Assembly: GCF_000024785.1 (NCBI RefSeq) | Contig: NC_013441.1 | Coordinates: forward strand, 5,084,001 to 5,148,000 | DNA: 64,000 nucleotides | Direction: 5' to 3' | From: Gordonia bronchialis DSM 43247 | GTDB lineage: Bacteria; Actinomycetota; Actinomycetes; Mycobacteriales; Mycobacteriaceae | Part shown: positions 45,318 to 54,550 of the stretch, in pieces | How positions within the stretch are numbered: the first letter of the stretch is position 1 | How the letters are laid out: every line of letters begins with the position of its first letter | Translations under genes and position numbers: made by a program | Notes under the pieces: model-generated | What the model was told of the DNA's origin: nothing | The model's input: the letters and a program-made list of their open reading frames with translations, nothing else | Database searches by the model: none

Positions 45318-46118
45318 ATGAGTTCACGCGAATTCCCGCTGCGCATCGGTGTCCAACTTCAGCCCCAGCACGCCTCCGAGTACTCGACCATCCGGGACGC
45401 GGTGCGCCGCGCCGAGGATCTCGGCGTCGATGTCGCCTTCAACTGGGATCACTTCTTCCCGCTGTACGGCGATCCCGACGGCGCCCACTTCGAATGCTGG
45501 ACGATGCTCGGCGCGTGGGCCGAACAGACCACGCGGGTGGAGATCGGCGCGCTGGTGACCTGCAACTCCTACCGCAATCCCGAGTTGCTGGCCGACATGG
45601 CGCGCACCGTCGACCACATCAGCGACGGCCGGCTGATCCTCGGCATCGGATCGGGCTGGTTCCAGAAGGACTACGACGAGTACGGCTACGAATTCGGCAC
45701 CGCCGGTGGCCGGCTCGACGACCTCGGCGCGGCGCTGCCGCGGATCGCCGATCGGTTCGGCAAGCTCAACCCCAAACCCACCCGCGACATCCCGGTCCTG
45801 ATCGGCGGCGGCGGTGAGAAGAAGACGCTGCGCCACGTCGCCCAACACGCCGACATCTGGCACTACTTCGTCGACGAGGAAAGCTACAAGCGCAAGGTCG
45901 GCATCCTCGAGGAGCATTGCGCAGCGGTGGGTCGCGACCCGTCGGTCATCGAACACTCCGCTGCGGTCGATTCGCGCGACGGCGGCGTCGAGGAAGCGCT
46001 GCAGAAAGCGGATGCGCTCCGCGAGGCCGGTGTCACCCTGATCACCGTGGGCGCATCCGGGCCCGACTACGACCTCTCGGTTCTCGACGCGCTGTGCCGT
46101 TGGCGGGACGCCGGCTGA
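45318..46118 (+). CDS. LLM-class F420-dependent oxidoreductase
   Basis: The 266-residue luciferase-like TIM barrel belongs to the F420-dependent group common in mycolic-acid actinobacteria. DVAFNWDHFFPLYGDPDG near 37, GALVTCNSYRNPELLADMA, DGRLILGIGSGWFQKDY near 105 and PVLIGGGGEKKTLR near 165 mark the flavin/deazaflavin pocket. The substrate is unknown. ATG 45318 lacks a strong ribosome site, but the conserved barrel begins ten residues later. It ends 27 bases before the TPM gene, which runs the same way. Confidence 0.86.
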   Translation: MSSREFPLRIGVQLQPQHASEYSTIRDAVRRAEDLGVDVAFNWDHFFPLYGDPDGAHFECWTMLGAWAEQTTRVEIGALVTCNSYRNPELLADMARTVDHISDGRLILGIGSGWFQKDYDEYGYEFGTAGGRLDDLGAALPRIADRFGKLNPKPTRDIPVLIGGGGEKKTLRHVAQHADIWHYFVDEESYKRKVGILEEHCAAVGRDPSVIEHSAAVDSRDGGVEEALQKADALREAGVTLITVGASGPDYDLSVLDALCRWRDAG

Positions 46119-46145
46119 TCGGGTCCACCCGTTAGATTTGAGGCC

Positions 46146-48221
46146 ATGCATGTCGTTCGGACGTCACCCCGGCACGCGGCCCTGACCGGCCGGATTCTGC
46201 TCGTCGAACTCCTCGGCGCGATGGCCTTGCTGTTCTCGACCCTGCTGTTCTCGACCCTGCTGTTCTCGACCCTCCTGGGCGCCGGACCGTCGTCGGCCGA
46301 AGCACCGGTCAACATGGCGACCCACGTGGTGGATTCGGCCGACGCACTCACCCCCGCCCAGGAGGCCGAGGTCACCGAACGCATCGATCGGCTCTACCGC
46401 GATCAGGGCATTCAGTTGTGGGTGGTCTACGTCCGGGACTTCAACGGACTCGACCCGGCGCAGTGGGGTAACCGCACCGCCACGAGCAGCGGCCTCGGCA
46501 GCAAGGATGTTCTGCTGTCGGTGGCCACCGACTACCAGTCCTACGACCTGTTCCCGATCGACCCCGATGCGGTGGGGCTCGATCAGTCCGACCTCGACAC
46601 CATCGCCAACGACCTCGTCCTGCCCGCCCTCAAGAGCCGGGACTGGGCGGGTGCGGCAATCGCCGCCGCCGACGGCATCGACGCGGTCAAGAAACCCTCC
46701 TACACCGGCATCATCATCGCCGGCGCGGTCGGTGGCGCCGCCGTCATCGGCGGGGGCGGTGCGCTGGTCTACCGCCGTCGGCGCAAGCGCCGGCAGATCG
46801 AGGATGATCTGTCGCATCTGCGGGAGAACGAGCTGACCGTCGACCAGCTCGCCGCACAGCCCCTCGACGTCCTGCACCCGTGGTCCCGAGAGGTGCTGAC
46901 CGACACCGACAACGCGATCCAGACCAGTGCCGAGGAACTCCGGCTCGCGGTGAGCGAGTTCGGCGAAGCCCAGTGCGCCCCGTTCACGCAGGCGCTGGAC
47001 AAGGCCCGCCGCGGACTGGCCGACTCGTTCGCACTGCGGCAACGCCTCGACGACAACGTGCCGGAGACCGCCGACGAACAACGCTCGATGCTCGTGCAGA
47101 TCATCACCACCTGCACCGACGTCGACAACGACCTCGACGCACAGGTGACCGCCTTCGACGAGATGCGCAACCTGCTGATCAACGCCGACACCCGATTCGA
47201 CGAGATCACCCGGCAGCTCGTCGCACTGCGGGCCCGACTGGAGCCGGCGGCGTCGAAGCTGGACGCGCTGATCGCCAAACACGGCCGGCAGACCCTGGCG
47301 TCGGTCCTGCACAACGTCGACCTGGCCGGCGACCAGATCGCCTTCGCCGAGGCGAGCGCTGATCAGGGCCGCGCCGCGATCACCGCGCCTGCCGGCCAAC
47401 AGGGACCCGCGGTCGCCGACATCCGCTCGGCCGAGGGCTCCATCGAGCAGGCGAGCCGGCTACTCGACGCCATCGACCACGCCGACGACAACATCGCCGC
47501 CGCGCATTCGCGGATGCCCGCGCTCATCGCCGAGGTGGAGGGCGAGCTGACCGAGGCGGCGGGCCTGTCCACCGACGGCGGGCCCGGCCTGGCGACCGCG
47601 GTGGCAGCCGCCCAACAGGCGGTGGCGGCCGCCCGCGACAACTTCGACACCGATCCGCTCGGCGTGTTCACCGCGCTGGTGGACGCCGACGCCGAGCTCG
47701 ACGACGCGCTCGACGCGGCCCGTGCGGCCTCCGCCGAACGCACTCGCCGCACCGAGATGGTCACGGCCGCCATCGAATCCGCACAGGCAAAGGTCTCCGC
47801 GGCCGACGATTTCATCTCGACACGGCGCGGCGCCGTGCAGGCCACCGCACGCACCCGGCTGGCCGAGGCCCAACGGCTGCTCGCGAGCGCCCAGACGTCG
47901 GCCACCGGTGACCCCCTCGCGGCCGCCGATGCCGCACGACGGGCGGGCGCGCTGGCCGATCAGGCACTGATGGCCGCGCAGGGCGATGTGGTCGGCTGGC
48001 AGCAGACCCAGCAGCCCCGCTCCGACGGCGCGTCGGCAGCCGGCGCGGTCCTCGGCGGCATCCTCGTCGACAGCTTCCTGCGCGGCACGATGGCCGGCCG
48101 CGGTCACGGTGGTGGTTTCGGGGGTGGGTTCGGCGGCGGTTTCGGCAGCGGTGGCCGCAGTCCCGGTTCCTTCGGCGGGTCGGGCAGTTCCGGACGAATC
48201 GGGGTCGGCGGCCGGTTCTGA
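46146..48221 (+). CDS. TPM-domain membrane protein with coiled-coil and Gly-rich tail
   Basis: 691 residues. A signal peptide (about 1-52) contains a threefold LLFST repeat in its core. A TPM (Psb32-like) domain follows, about 58-185 (VVDSADALTPAQEAEVTERI), thought to face outside. A membrane helix is at about 195-218 (TGIIIAGAVGGAAVIGGGGA) with a basic stop. A long alpha-helical region (225-625) with coiled-coil character is cytoplasmic, and a glycine/serine tail (GGGFGGGFGGG) ends the protein. Members are widespread in actinobacteria and of unknown job, perhaps repair of membrane complexes. ATG 46146 is chosen as it precedes the signal. Confidence 0.85.
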   Translation: MHVVRTSPRHAALTGRILLVELLGAMALLFSTLLFSTLLFSTLLGAGPSSAEAPVNMATHVVDSADALTPAQEAEVTERIDRLYRDQGIQLWVVYVRDFNGLDPAQWGNRTATSSGLGSKDVLLSVATDYQSYDLFPIDPDAVGLDQSDLDTIANDLVLPALKSRDWAGAAIAAADGIDAVKKPSYTGIIIAGAVGGAAVIGGGGALVYRRRRKRRQIEDDLSHLRENELTVDQLAAQPLDVLHPWSREVLTDTDNAIQTSAEELRLAVSEFGEAQCAPFTQALDKARRGLADSFALRQRLDDNVPETADEQRSMLVQIITTCTDVDNDLDAQVTAFDEMRNLLINADTRFDEITRQLVALRARLEPAASKLDALIAKHGRQTLASVLHNVDLAGDQIAFAEASADQGRAAITAPAGQQGPAVADIRSAEGSIEQASRLLDAIDHADDNIAAAHSRMPALIAEVEGELTEAAGLSTDGGPGLATAVAAAQQAVAAARDNFDTDPLGVFTALVDADAELDDALDAARAASAERTRRTEMVTAAIESAQAKVSAADDFISTRRGAVQATARTRLAEAQRLLASAQTSATGDPLAAADAARRAGALADQALMAAQGDVVGWQQTQQPRSDGASAAGAVLGGILVDSFLRGTMAGRGHGGGFGGGFGGGFGSGGRSPGSFGGSGSSGRIGVGGRF
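46230..46274 (+). repeat. three 15-bp tandem repeats in the signal peptide of the TPM gene
   Basis: CTGTTCTCGACCCTG occurs at 46230 and 46245, and with its last base changed at 46260. Each unit adds five residues, LFSTL, to the hydrophobic core. Copy number could vary by slippage while keeping the frame. Confidence 0.92.
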
Positions 48222-48252
48222 CCGGCTTCCCCGCGGAATCCGTTCGTCCGCC

Positions 48253-48265
48253 GTTCACGTTCACC
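48253..48265 (+). promoter_or_regulatory. possible PHO-box half sites upstream of phoX
   Basis: GTTCAC and GTTCACC stand in tandem, with TCACC following. PhoP of actinobacteria binds GTTCACC-type direct repeats, but usually with an 11-bp period, which is not seen; hence low confidence. The site is 103 bases before the phoX start. Confidence 0.35.
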
Positions 48266-48367
48266 TCACCGTCGATTTCCTGAGACTCCCTAAGGTCCTC
48301 GGAGTGCTCTCCCCACAGCCCGTGGAGAGCGGTCTGATCCCGGACGCAGCCCTTCGGAGGAGTCGAC

Positions 48368-50440
48368 GTGCGTATTCCCCTGCAGTTGTTCACCCTCGGT
48401 GCCACCACGGCGGGCGGATCGTCCCGCGCGCGTGTCACCTGCCGGTACAAGTGCGGTGACGCATGTTTCCACGAGCCCGGAAACACCAGCGACAACCCCT
48501 ACTTCCGGGACGTGTTGCGCGCCGGGATCTCTCGTCGAACCGTGCTGCGGGGCACCGCCGGGGCCGCGGTGGCACTCGGCGCCACGTCGGTCCTCGCGGC
48601 CTGCGGCGACGACGCCCCGTCGGGCGCCCCGTCCACCGGCGAATCCCCTGGTGGTATGAAGTTCACTGCGGTGCAACCGAATACCGAGGACGCGGTGGTG
48701 GTCCCGGACGGCTATCGACAGCAGGTGGTGATCCGCTGGGGCGACCCGGTGGTACCCGGTGCACCCGAGTTCGACTTCGCCAACCAGACCCCGGAGGCAC
48801 AGGAACGGCAGTTCGGCTTCAACAACGACTTCGCCGGACTGATCCCGGTGGACGGGGTGAGCAACCACTTCTACCTGGTGTGCAACCTCGAGTATCCGAC
48901 CGAGGTGTTCATGTTCGCCGGGTACAAGGAGGGTGAACCCACCGAAACCCAGGCCCGGGTCGCGATGGCCGCGGTCGGCATCGCGGTGGTCGAGGTGGCT
49001 GCCCAGGCCGGCAGCGGCGCGCTCAAACCGGTTGTCGGCGAACGGAACCGACGCATCACCGCGTCGACGCCGTTCCGGCTGACCGGGCCCGCCGCCGGCA
49101 GCCCGTACGTCCGGACCTCCGCCGACCCGGCCGGCACCACCGTCGCGGGGACCTTCGCGAACTGCTCGGGCGGTGTCACCCCGTGGGGCACCATGCTGTC
49201 GGGCGAGGAGAACTTCCACAACTACTTCTCCAACGCGAGCAAGGTCACCGACCCCGCCGCCACCGAACACCTCGAGCGCTACTCCTTCGAAGATGACGCC
49301 GACGAACACCACTGGGGCCGGTTCGAGAAGCGCTTCGACCTGGCGTCGGAACCCAATGAGGCCAACAGGTTCGGGTACATCGTCGAGGTCGATCCACACG
49401 ATCCGGCCTCGACTCCGATCAAGCATTCCGCTCTCGGGCGATTCAAGCATGAGTCGGCGAACATCCACGTCGTCGGTGACGGGCCGGCCGCCGGGACCGT
49501 CGTCGCCTACACCGGTGACGACGAGAAGTTCGAGTACATCTACAAATTCGTCTCCAGCCGCAAGGTCAAGACCGGGTTGTCACGTGCCGCCCGGGCACAC
49601 AACATGGGCATCCTCGACGAGGGCACGCTGTACGTGGCCACCTTCACCGGCGACACCCCGCAAGCGATCGACGGTTCCGGAACCCTGCCTCCGGCAGGGA
49701 AGTTCGCGGGTAAGGGGATCTGGAAGCCGCTGCTGACCACCAACGCCGACGGTTCGGCCCGATCGCACGTCGAGGGCATGGACCCCGCGCAGGTCGCGGT
49801 GTTCACCCGCGCCGCGGCAGACAAGGTCGGAGCCACCAAGATGGACCGGCCCGAGGACATCGAACCGCATCCGGTGACCGGAAAGGTGTACTGCGCGTTG
49901 ACCAACAACGATAAGCGCGGCACCGACGGCAAGGCCGCGGCCGACGAGGCCAACCCGCGCAACGAGAACAAGAACGGTCAGATCATCGAGATCTCCGACA
50001 ATCACGTCGGCACCGACTTCACCTGGGAACTTCTGCTGGTGTGCGGCGACCCGGCAGCCGCCGACACCTACTACGGCGGCTTCGACAAGACCCGGGTCAG
50101 TCCCATCTCCTGCCCCGACAACGTCGCCTTTGACCCCCATGGCAATCTGTGGATCTCCACCGACGGCAACGCCCTCGACAGCAACGACGGCCTGTTCGCG
50201 GTGGCCCTCGACGGTGAACGTCGCGGTGAGACAAAGCAATTCCTCACCGTACCCAAGGGAGCCGAGACCTGCGGCCCGATCATCGGGGCCGACCGTGTGA
50301 TCGTCTGCGTCCAGCATCCGGGCGAGGAGGATGACCACTCCGCGGACAACCCGGCGTCGCACTGGCCCGACGGCGGCACCTCCCAACCGCGGCCGTCCGT
50401 GGTCGCCGTGTGGCAGGACAACGGACAGATCGGGGTCTGA
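48368..50440 (+). CDS. phoX: PhoX-family alkaline phosphatase, Tat lipoprotein
   Basis: The 690-residue DUF839/PhoX protein is a calcium-iron-dependent phosphomonoesterase acting outside the membrane. ISRRTVLRGTAGAAVALGA (54-72) is a Tat signal, and SVLAACG gives a lipobox with Cys79, so it is probably a lipoprotein. TPWGTMLSGEENFHNYF near 275, HESANIHVVGDG near 365, RPEDIEPHPVTGKVY near 495 and SCPDNVAFDPHGNLWIST near 580 are the metal-ligand and catalytic regions of PhoX. GTG 48368 has GGAGG seven bases upstream. Phosphate starvation control is likely from family knowledge; the sequence gives only a weak PHO-box. Confidence 0.9.
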   Translation: MRIPLQLFTLGATTAGGSSRARVTCRYKCGDACFHEPGNTSDNPYFRDVLRAGISRRTVLRGTAGAAVALGATSVLAACGDDAPSGAPSTGESPGGMKFTAVQPNTEDAVVVPDGYRQQVVIRWGDPVVPGAPEFDFANQTPEAQERQFGFNNDFAGLIPVDGVSNHFYLVCNLEYPTEVFMFAGYKEGEPTETQARVAMAAVGIAVVEVAAQAGSGALKPVVGERNRRITASTPFRLTGPAAGSPYVRTSADPAGTTVAGTFANCSGGVTPWGTMLSGEENFHNYFSNASKVTDPAATEHLERYSFEDDADEHHWGRFEKRFDLASEPNEANRFGYIVEVDPHDPASTPIKHSALGRFKHESANIHVVGDGPAAGTVVAYTGDDEKFEYIYKFVSSRKVKTGLSRAARAHNMGILDEGTLYVATFTGDTPQAIDGSGTLPPAGKFAGKGIWKPLLTTNADGSARSHVEGMDPAQVAVFTRAAADKVGATKMDRPEDIEPHPVTGKVYCALTNNDKRGTDGKAAADEANPRNENKNGQIIEISDNHVGTDFTWELLLVCGDPAAADTYYGGFDKTRVSPISCPDNVAFDPHGNLWISTDGNALDSNDGLFAVALDGERRGETKQFLTVPKGAETCGPIIGADRVIVCVQHPGEEDDHSADNPASHWPDGGTSQPRPSVVAVWQDNGQIGV

Positions 50441-50449
50441 CCCGGCCCC

Positions 50450-50483
50450 CGCGTTGACCGCGCGCCCGAACACGTTCATCGTG
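50450..50483 (-). repeat. 34-nt dispersed intergenic repeat, copy 3
   Basis: On the minus strand it reads CACGATGAACGTGTTCGG followed by GCGCGCGGTCAACGCG. It sits between the convergent phoX and PLDc_N genes, right after the phoX stop. A further hairpin, CACGTTCATCGT with ACGATGAACCGTG (50471-50501), overlaps it and could terminate transcription. Confidence 0.72.
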
Positions 50484-50520
50484 CGCGGACGATGAACCGT
50501 GCCGGCGAGTGAGCGCTGAC

Positions 50521-50748
50521 CTACCCCGACGGTTTACGTCCCTTCACGAAGTAGGCGATCGGTCCGACGAAGTTCACGAAGCTCAGCGCCACCCACTTGC
50601 GCTTTCCACCGTTGATCTCCGACGCGGGTCGACGAGCGATGTCGATCAGGGCAGCGGCTTGCAGACCGATCTGCACCACCGTGGCCGCTCGGATTGCTGT
50701 CCGAGAGCGAGGTGGGAGATCCCGGAACCGCTTCTTGGTGCGTGCCAT
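50521..50748 (-). CDS. PLDc_N-domain small membrane protein
   Basis: A 75-residue protein. The helix TVVQIGLQAAALIDIARRP and the second helix KWVALSFVNFVGPIAYFVKG flank INGGKRKWVA, the pattern of the phospholipase D-nuclease N-terminal domain, here alone. Such proteins are predicted two-helix membrane anchors. ATG 50748 is the only start. Confidence 0.82.
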   Translation of the reverse strand: MARTKKRFRDLPPRSRTAIRAATVVQIGLQAAALIDIARRPASEINGGKRKWVALSFVNFVGPIAYFVKGRKPSG

Positions 50749-50847
50749 GCCGTCGAGGCTAGTCCTGCGAACGCACGATCAACGCGATCCGACGCACGGT
50801 CGACGGGCTGTCTGGTATCTCACAGGCCGTCGGCTTTTACTTCGTGT

Positions 50848-50862
50848 GCCTAAGTATTAGGC
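50848..50862 (+). promoter_or_regulatory. MarR-type operator, perfect inverted repeat
   Basis: GCCTAA-GTA-TTAGGC lies 8 bases before the MarR-family start codon (50871). Size, symmetry and position suit self-repression by the encoded MarR dimer of its own operon with the MFS pump. Confidence 0.65.
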
Positions 50863-50870
50863 TTACGCAT

Positions 50871-51344
50871 GTGTCTGATTCCGATGTCTCCGCAATCGCG
50901 GTCGCTCTGCGACCAACGCTGACTCGTCTCTACCTGGCACTTCGCCGCCACACACCGATCCGTGAGTACACCGCCGCCCAGGCGTCGGCGCTCACCGTCC
51001 TCCTCGACCACGGTCCGATGCGGATGGGTGAACTCGCCGAACGCGAGTCCATCCGGATGCCCACGGCGACCGCCCTCATCGACGGTCTGACCCGCAACGG
51101 TCTCGTCGAACGTCGACCCGATCCCGACGACCGGCGTGCCGTCCTGGTCGCGCTGACCGAGCACGGGGCCGACGTCCTCGATCGGGTGCGTGGCCAACGC
51201 GACAGCATCCTGACCGCGGCGCTCGCCCGGCTCGGTGCGGACGATCGGGCGGCCATCGCCGCCGCCGCACCCGCCCTGCAGAAGCTGCGCGAGGAACTCG
51301 ACATCCAGCCCACCTCCGACCGCTCCGGCGCGTCGGCCGACTGA
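50871..51344 (+). CDS. MarR-family transcriptional regulator
   Basis: 157 residues. The winged helix has MRMGELAERESIRMPTATALIDGL as helix-turn-helix, then ERRPDPDDRRAVLVALTE, the wing with the D-x-R-x4-V signature. GTG 50871 is the start because the operator is immediately before it; GTG 50844 would put the operator inside the gene. It is followed after 17 bases by an MFS transporter, the standard layout for a self-controlled drug efflux pair. Confidence 0.9.
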   Translation: MSDSDVSAIAVALRPTLTRLYLALRRHTPIREYTAAQASALTVLLDHGPMRMGELAERESIRMPTATALIDGLTRNGLVERRPDPDDRRAVLVALTEHGADVLDRVRGQRDSILTAALARLGADDRAAIAAAAPALQKLREELDIQPTSDRSGASAD

Positions 51345-51361
51345 ACACAAAAGGAACGTTC

Positions 51362-52648
51362 ATGACCGTCACCGAGAACAGGAAGGCGACCGCACCGGCT
51401 ACGCCCGACGACGCCGAACGCCATTCGCTGATCGAGGCCTTCCGCGGCCAGCCGCGGACCGTGTGGGTCACCGCCTTTGCCGCCGTGATCGCCTTCATGG
51501 GCATCGGACTGGTGGACCCGATCCTCAACAGCATCGCCGAGGCGCTCAACGCGCCGCCGGAGAAGCTCACCCTGCTGTTCGGCGTGTACGTCGGCGTGCA
51601 GTGTGTCGCGATGCTGCTGACCGGTTGGGCAGCATACCGGTTCGGCCCCAAACGCACCCTCACGGTCGGCCTCGCGTTCATCGTGGTGGCCGCGGGCATC
51701 TCGGCCTTCGCCAACGGCATCGACCAACTCATCGCCTACCGGGTGCTGTGGGGGCTCGGCAACGCGCTGTTCATCGCGACCGCTCTCGCCTTCATCGTCA
51801 GCGCCGCCAAGGGCAGCCAGCACGGCGCGATCATGCTCTACGAGGCGGCCCTCGGTGTGGGTCTCGCCGTCGGCCCGCTGCTGGGAGCCGTTCTGGGGGA
51901 ATGGACGTGGCGCGCTCCGTTCGGCGGAACCGCCATCCTCATGCTGATCGGTGCCATCCTGTGCGCCGTCATGCTGCCCACCGACGGGCCGCGCTCCGAA
52001 CGCATCCCCGTCCGCATCGTCGACCCGCTCAAGGCGCTGCGTAACCGCACCCTGCTGATCACCTCCATCGGTTCGGCCTTCTATACCGGCGCACTGTTCA
52101 CCGTGATCGCCTGGGCGCCGATCGCCATGGGTCTGCGGCCGATCTACGCCGGACTGATCTTCTTCGGCTGGGGTCTGCTGACCGCTCTCGCCGGTGTCTT
52201 CATCGCCCCGGCGCTGGCCGAGCGGATCGGGCAGAAGGGTGGCGTCATCGCCGCGATCTCCGCCTACGCGGTGGTCATGGCCCTGGCCGGCATCGGAACC
52301 CTGAACGGCGCGGTGTGGCTGATCGGTCTCGCGGTCATCCTGTCCGGCCTGCCTTCCGGTGTGCTCAACACCCTGTTCACCGGAGTTGCCATGTCCGCCA
52401 ACGGCCCCGAGGTTCCGCGTTCGGTATCGAGCGCCGGCTACAGCTTCCTGCGGTGGATGGGTGCCGCCGTCGCCGCGGTGCTCGTCGCCCATCTCGCCGA
52501 GTGGTTCGGCTCGCACGCCGCGCCCTGGTGGTTCGCCGCGGCCTACTGCGTGGTCGCCGTCGTGGCCGTATCCTTCGTCGGCGGACGTAAGGCGCAAAGC
52601 CACCACGTCGACGCGGATGCCGCACTCATTGGTGCCGAAGAGTACTGA
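51362..52648 (+). CDS. MFS efflux transporter
   Basis: The 428-residue major facilitator has 12 predicted helices. WAAYRFGPKRTLTVGL is the loop 2-3 signature (motif A), RVLWGLGNALFIATALAF is motif B, and YEAALGVGLAVGPLLGAVLG is the antiporter motif C, which marks drug:H+ antiporters. The 30-residue N-terminus and 20-residue C-terminus are cytoplasmic. AAAGGAA precedes ATG 51362. Expression is likely controlled by the MarR protein. Substrate unknown. Confidence 0.9.
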   Translation: MTVTENRKATAPATPDDAERHSLIEAFRGQPRTVWVTAFAAVIAFMGIGLVDPILNSIAEALNAPPEKLTLLFGVYVGVQCVAMLLTGWAAYRFGPKRTLTVGLAFIVVAAGISAFANGIDQLIAYRVLWGLGNALFIATALAFIVSAAKGSQHGAIMLYEAALGVGLAVGPLLGAVLGEWTWRAPFGGTAILMLIGAILCAVMLPTDGPRSERIPVRIVDPLKALRNRTLLITSIGSAFYTGALFTVIAWAPIAMGLRPIYAGLIFFGWGLLTALAGVFIAPALAERIGQKGGVIAAISAYAVVMALAGIGTLNGAVWLIGLAVILSGLPSGVLNTLFTGVAMSANGPEVPRSVSSAGYSFLRWMGAAVAAVLVAHLAEWFGSHAAPWWFAAAYCVVAVVAVSFVGGRKAQSHHVDADAALIGAEEY

Positions 52649-52670
52649 GCCACAGCCCCTTTCCAAAACC

Positions 52671-52703
52671 CCGCCCGCCCGTGGCGATCCCACGGGCGGG
52701 CGG
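52671..52703 (+). terminator. terminator after MarR-MFS operon
   Basis: A perfect 14-bp stem, CCGCCCGCCCGTGG with its complement at 52690-52703, has a 5-base loop and lies 22 bases after the MFS stop. The convergent decayed MFS ends 26 bases to its right. Confidence 0.8.
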
Positions 52704-52729
52704 TTCCATGTCCGGACCGGCGTACCCCG

Positions 52730-54191
52730 TCACACCGCGGGCTCCGACGCGACATCGCGGGGCACGGTGATCCGCTCCTTCGAGAGCAGCACGACGGCGC
52801 ATGCGAGCGCCAGACCGAAGACGGCGGTCGCCACCCAGAAGCCGACCGTGATCGCGTCGCCCCATGCTGCGGGATCGGTGTGCGTGTCACCTGATGTTCG
52901 ACGCCCAGCACGATCGAGCCGATCACCGCGACACCCAGGGTCCCGCCCAGTTGGCGGATGGTCTGCACGAGGCCGGACGCCTGGCTGCGTTCGGCAGCAC
53001 TCACGCGGGAGAGCGCGTCGGTGTTGGTGGGCGAGAACACCAGTCCGAGACCGAATCCGGTGATGATCATGCCCGGCACCTGCAGCACGTAGTCGAGATG
53101 CGGGAGTGCGACGCTCCAGCAGGCCATTCCGATGGTCGCGATGGCGAGCCCCGTGATCACCGGCGGGCGGTTGCCCCGGCGGTCGTACCAGCGGCCGCCG
53201 AGTTGCGCGGCGACGGTGATCGGCAGGATCAGCGGAAGGACGGCGGCACCCGCCTTCATCGGACTCATGTGCAGCAGATCCTGCAGGTACAGCGTGGCGA
53301 ACAGGATCGTGGCGAGCAACGAGAACCGCACGAGGCCGAGGGTGACGAGATTCGCGGTGAACGCCCGGCGAGCCAACAATCGCACGGCGACAAGCGGTGT
53401 GGCCGAACGCCATTGGGTGAGGACGAAAACTCCCAGAATGAGCACGCCGACGATCAGCGACGCGAGTGTGGCCGGTGCGGTCCAGTGCCAAGTGCTGCCC
53501 TGCTGGATGGCGAGCACGGTCAAGAGCAGTCCGGTGACGAGCATGGCGGCCCCGCGCAGGCTCACCCGCGCCGCGCGATCGCGACTGTTGTCGGGCTTGG
53601 CGATGGCGACGAGGACGAGGGCGAGCAGGCCGACCGGAACGTTCAACCAGAACACCGCGCGCCAACTGATCCACTCGGTGAGTGCCCCGCCGATGAGCGG
53701 TCCGACCGCCAGGAAGATCTGGGAGACACCGGCATACACGGCCATGGCCCGACCGCGTTCGGTGATCGGGAAGGCCTCCATCACGATCTTCGCGGAGACG
53801 GGCATCATCAGCGCCGCACCCACACCCTGGGCCGCACGGGCTGACAGAATCCAGGTCTCGCCGCCACCGCCGGGGGCGAGGCCACAGAACACCGACGCCG
53901 CGAAGAACGTGACGACACCCAGACAGAAGCAGGTCACCGGACCCAGCCGGTCACCGAGTTTGCCACCCAGGGCGACGCACGCGGCCATCGCCAGTACGTA
54001 GGCGTTCACCACCCACTGCTGCCCCGACGACGACAACCCGAGGTCGTGGGTCATCGACGGCAATGCCACCGTGACGACCGTCTGGTCGAGCATGATCATC
54101 GACAGTGCGCGGTCATCGCGAAGAGGGTGAGCCACCGATTGGCGGCGAGGCCGGGTGCGGCGGACACCGCTCGGATCGTCGTGGTGTTCAT
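52730..54191 (-). pseudogene. DHA2-type MFS transporter with two frameshifts
   Basis: ATG 54191 overlaps the hydrolase stop as ATGA and begins MNTTTIRAVSAAPGLAANRW. Around 54105-54113 the frame shifts by one base into the main body, LSMIMLDQTVVTVALPSM through VAVIGSIVLGVEHQ, a typical 14-helix drug-resistance transporter. Near 52888-52893 it shifts again to reach the family ending, GDAITVGFWVATAVFGLALA, and stops at 52730. Each event looks like loss of one base. The gene as written makes no full protein. Two independent shifts argue for decay, although sequencing error is possible. Confidence 0.85.
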
Positions 54192-54550
54192 CGCCGTTCC
54201 CCGATCGCGGTGGGAGCGGATGCCGGATGCGAAGCGGCTGCGGTACGGTCCGCGAGCACACCGTCGAGCCAGTCATAGACGACGTCGTCCCAGACCCGCT
54301 GGCCGAGACCACCGCAATGCCCGGAGACACCCGTGCTCTTCGCGGGCGCATAGAGCTGCTTGCGCTCGACGGTGAGGGCATCGAACAAGGTCTTTCCCTG
54401 CCCGCCCACCGGGTCCCCGTGGGATTCGACGATGAAGGTGGGACACGAGATGTCGCCGGCCCGGTCGAGCATGGTGAACGATCCCAGTTCGGTGAGGTAC
54501 TCGGCGATGGTGTGCACGCCGTGACAGGCCATGCGGGAAGCGAAGAAGTC
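54188..54550 (-). pseudogene. alpha/beta-hydrolase C-terminal fragment
   Basis: About 120 codons from DFFASRMACHGVHTIAEYL to the TGA at 54188 correspond to the end of a dienelactone/dipeptidyl-type alpha/beta hydrolase. DISCPTFIVESHGDP carries the acid of the catalytic triad, and GVSGHCGG the catalytic histidine. The nucleophile half is absent. Upstream, from about 54550, the DNA is a truncated regulator gene in another frame. Confidence 0.78.
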
